NCBI GenBank assembly: GCA_934045905.1
Contig: OW203763.1
Span: 48,832,121-48,896,120, forward strand
Length of the DNA: 64,000 nt
Direction: 5' to 3'
Source of the DNA: Leuctra nigra
Lineage: Eukaryota; Arthropoda; Insecta; Plecoptera; Leuctridae
Position numbers and translations under genes: made by a program. A model generated the notes under the pieces. That model saw only the letters and a program-made list of their open reading frames with translations. It was not told the origin of the DNA and made no database searches. Of this stretch, positions 63,601-64,000 are shown in pieces (within the stretch, counting starts at the first letter, position 1; every line of letters begins with the position of its first letter).

Positions 63601-64000
63601 AATGTATACTAAATTGTCATCCCTGCCTTCTTTAAGCTTCTGTTCCAAGGCAAGGCTTGTAGAGCAGCCAAGCTATCCACAATGTACAGTAAAATGAAAG
63701 CATTTTTGAGCTAGCGCATAAAATCGGATGCAGTACGGTGGCCAAATCCTCTAATTGGTTTAAGTTTAAATAATGTCTTCTGATTGGTCGACAATAAAAA
63801 TGTTCACATTAAGTTCAAATTTTGCATGGTGATCAAGACCAACTTAATATTAAATTTTACATATTGTAAGCCCAATCAGTCAAGTATTAATTGTAATTTT
63901 ACGAGTTTAGTATGGGATGTCACAAGAGATTTCTGGAGAAGGTATGTAGGTAAGACTTCACGACACAAAGGATCTGTTATTCATCCAGAGTATTATGGAG
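63601..64000. other. No recognisable gene
   Basis: AT-rich sequence to the window end. Phrases such as CCTCTAATTGGTTTAAGTTTAAA suggest a diverged continuation of the GAGCG family. Confidence 0.45.

Overview
The window looks like AT-rich, gene-poor nuclear DNA from an invertebrate animal. An insect is most likely, perhaps a hemipteran; that last step is weak inference from the overall repeat mix, not from a marker gene. The evidence for a eukaryote is the spliced transposase with canonical GT-AG introns, several clades of retroelements (RTE-like and Jockey-like LINEs, Penelope-like elements), SINEs with tRNA-like or 5S-rRNA-like heads, DNA transposons with target-site duplications, satellites and long homopolymers. 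I see no convincing single-copy host gene; nearly every long reading frame belongs to a transposable element or lies inside a satellite.

Layout. 0-6.4 kb: an inverted copy of a GAGCG-type repeat family, a 45-bp minisatellite, and a foldback repeat whose body carries regularly spaced CRE/ETS/YY1-like motif clusters. 6.7-13.9 kb: a decayed RTE-like LINE (minus strand), a 5S-rRNA-derived SINE abutting its endonuclease end, and a nearly complete RTE-like LINE (plus strand) with a 12-bp target-site duplication. 15.6-20.2 kb: tRNA-like SINE heads and two more copies of the foldback repeat in a tandem composite. 16-23.3 kb: Penelope-like fragments with GIY-YIG endonuclease domains and four places with hammerhead-ribozyme-like architecture. 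29.4-33.5 kb: a Mutator-like (MULE) transposon with 69-bp inverted ends, a 9-bp target duplication, and a three-exon transposase broken by one in-frame stop. 33.9-34.7 kb: a 24-bp minisatellite. 36.56-41.66 kb: a very homogeneous satellite of exactly 50 units, 25 of 101 bp and 25 of 103 bp. 45.8-50.65 kb: a second element with inverted ends and a 9-bp target duplication, enclosing a GC-rich Jockey-like LINE with an apparently intact second ORF. 51-54.6 kb: SINE fragments, a 13-bp minisatellite, and a near-perfect 447-bp palindrome. 55.16-59.03 kb: a non-autonomous hAT-type element (8-bp duplication) holding a second hAT-type element (also 8 bp), a hairpin element, an interrupted ~120-bp tandem repeat, and a fourth foldback repeat. 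59-60.1 kb: two small inverted-repeat elements. 61.3-63.6 kb: a plus-strand array of the GAGCG family, mirroring the inverted copy at the left edge.

The elements form a nested series of insertions rather than a cooperating pathway. The Jockey ORF2 (EN+RT) is the only element protein that looks intact; the MULE transposase, both RTE-like LINEs and both Penelope-like elements each carry one or a few disabling changes. The non-autonomous hAT, Harbinger-like and MULE-like elements would need transposases supplied from elsewhere. The most unusual signals are the mobile foldback repeat carrying evenly spaced CRE/ETS/YY1-like clusters, the hammerhead-like motifs at Penelope ends, and the two-length satellite whose variants differ only by TA at the centre of a palindrome.
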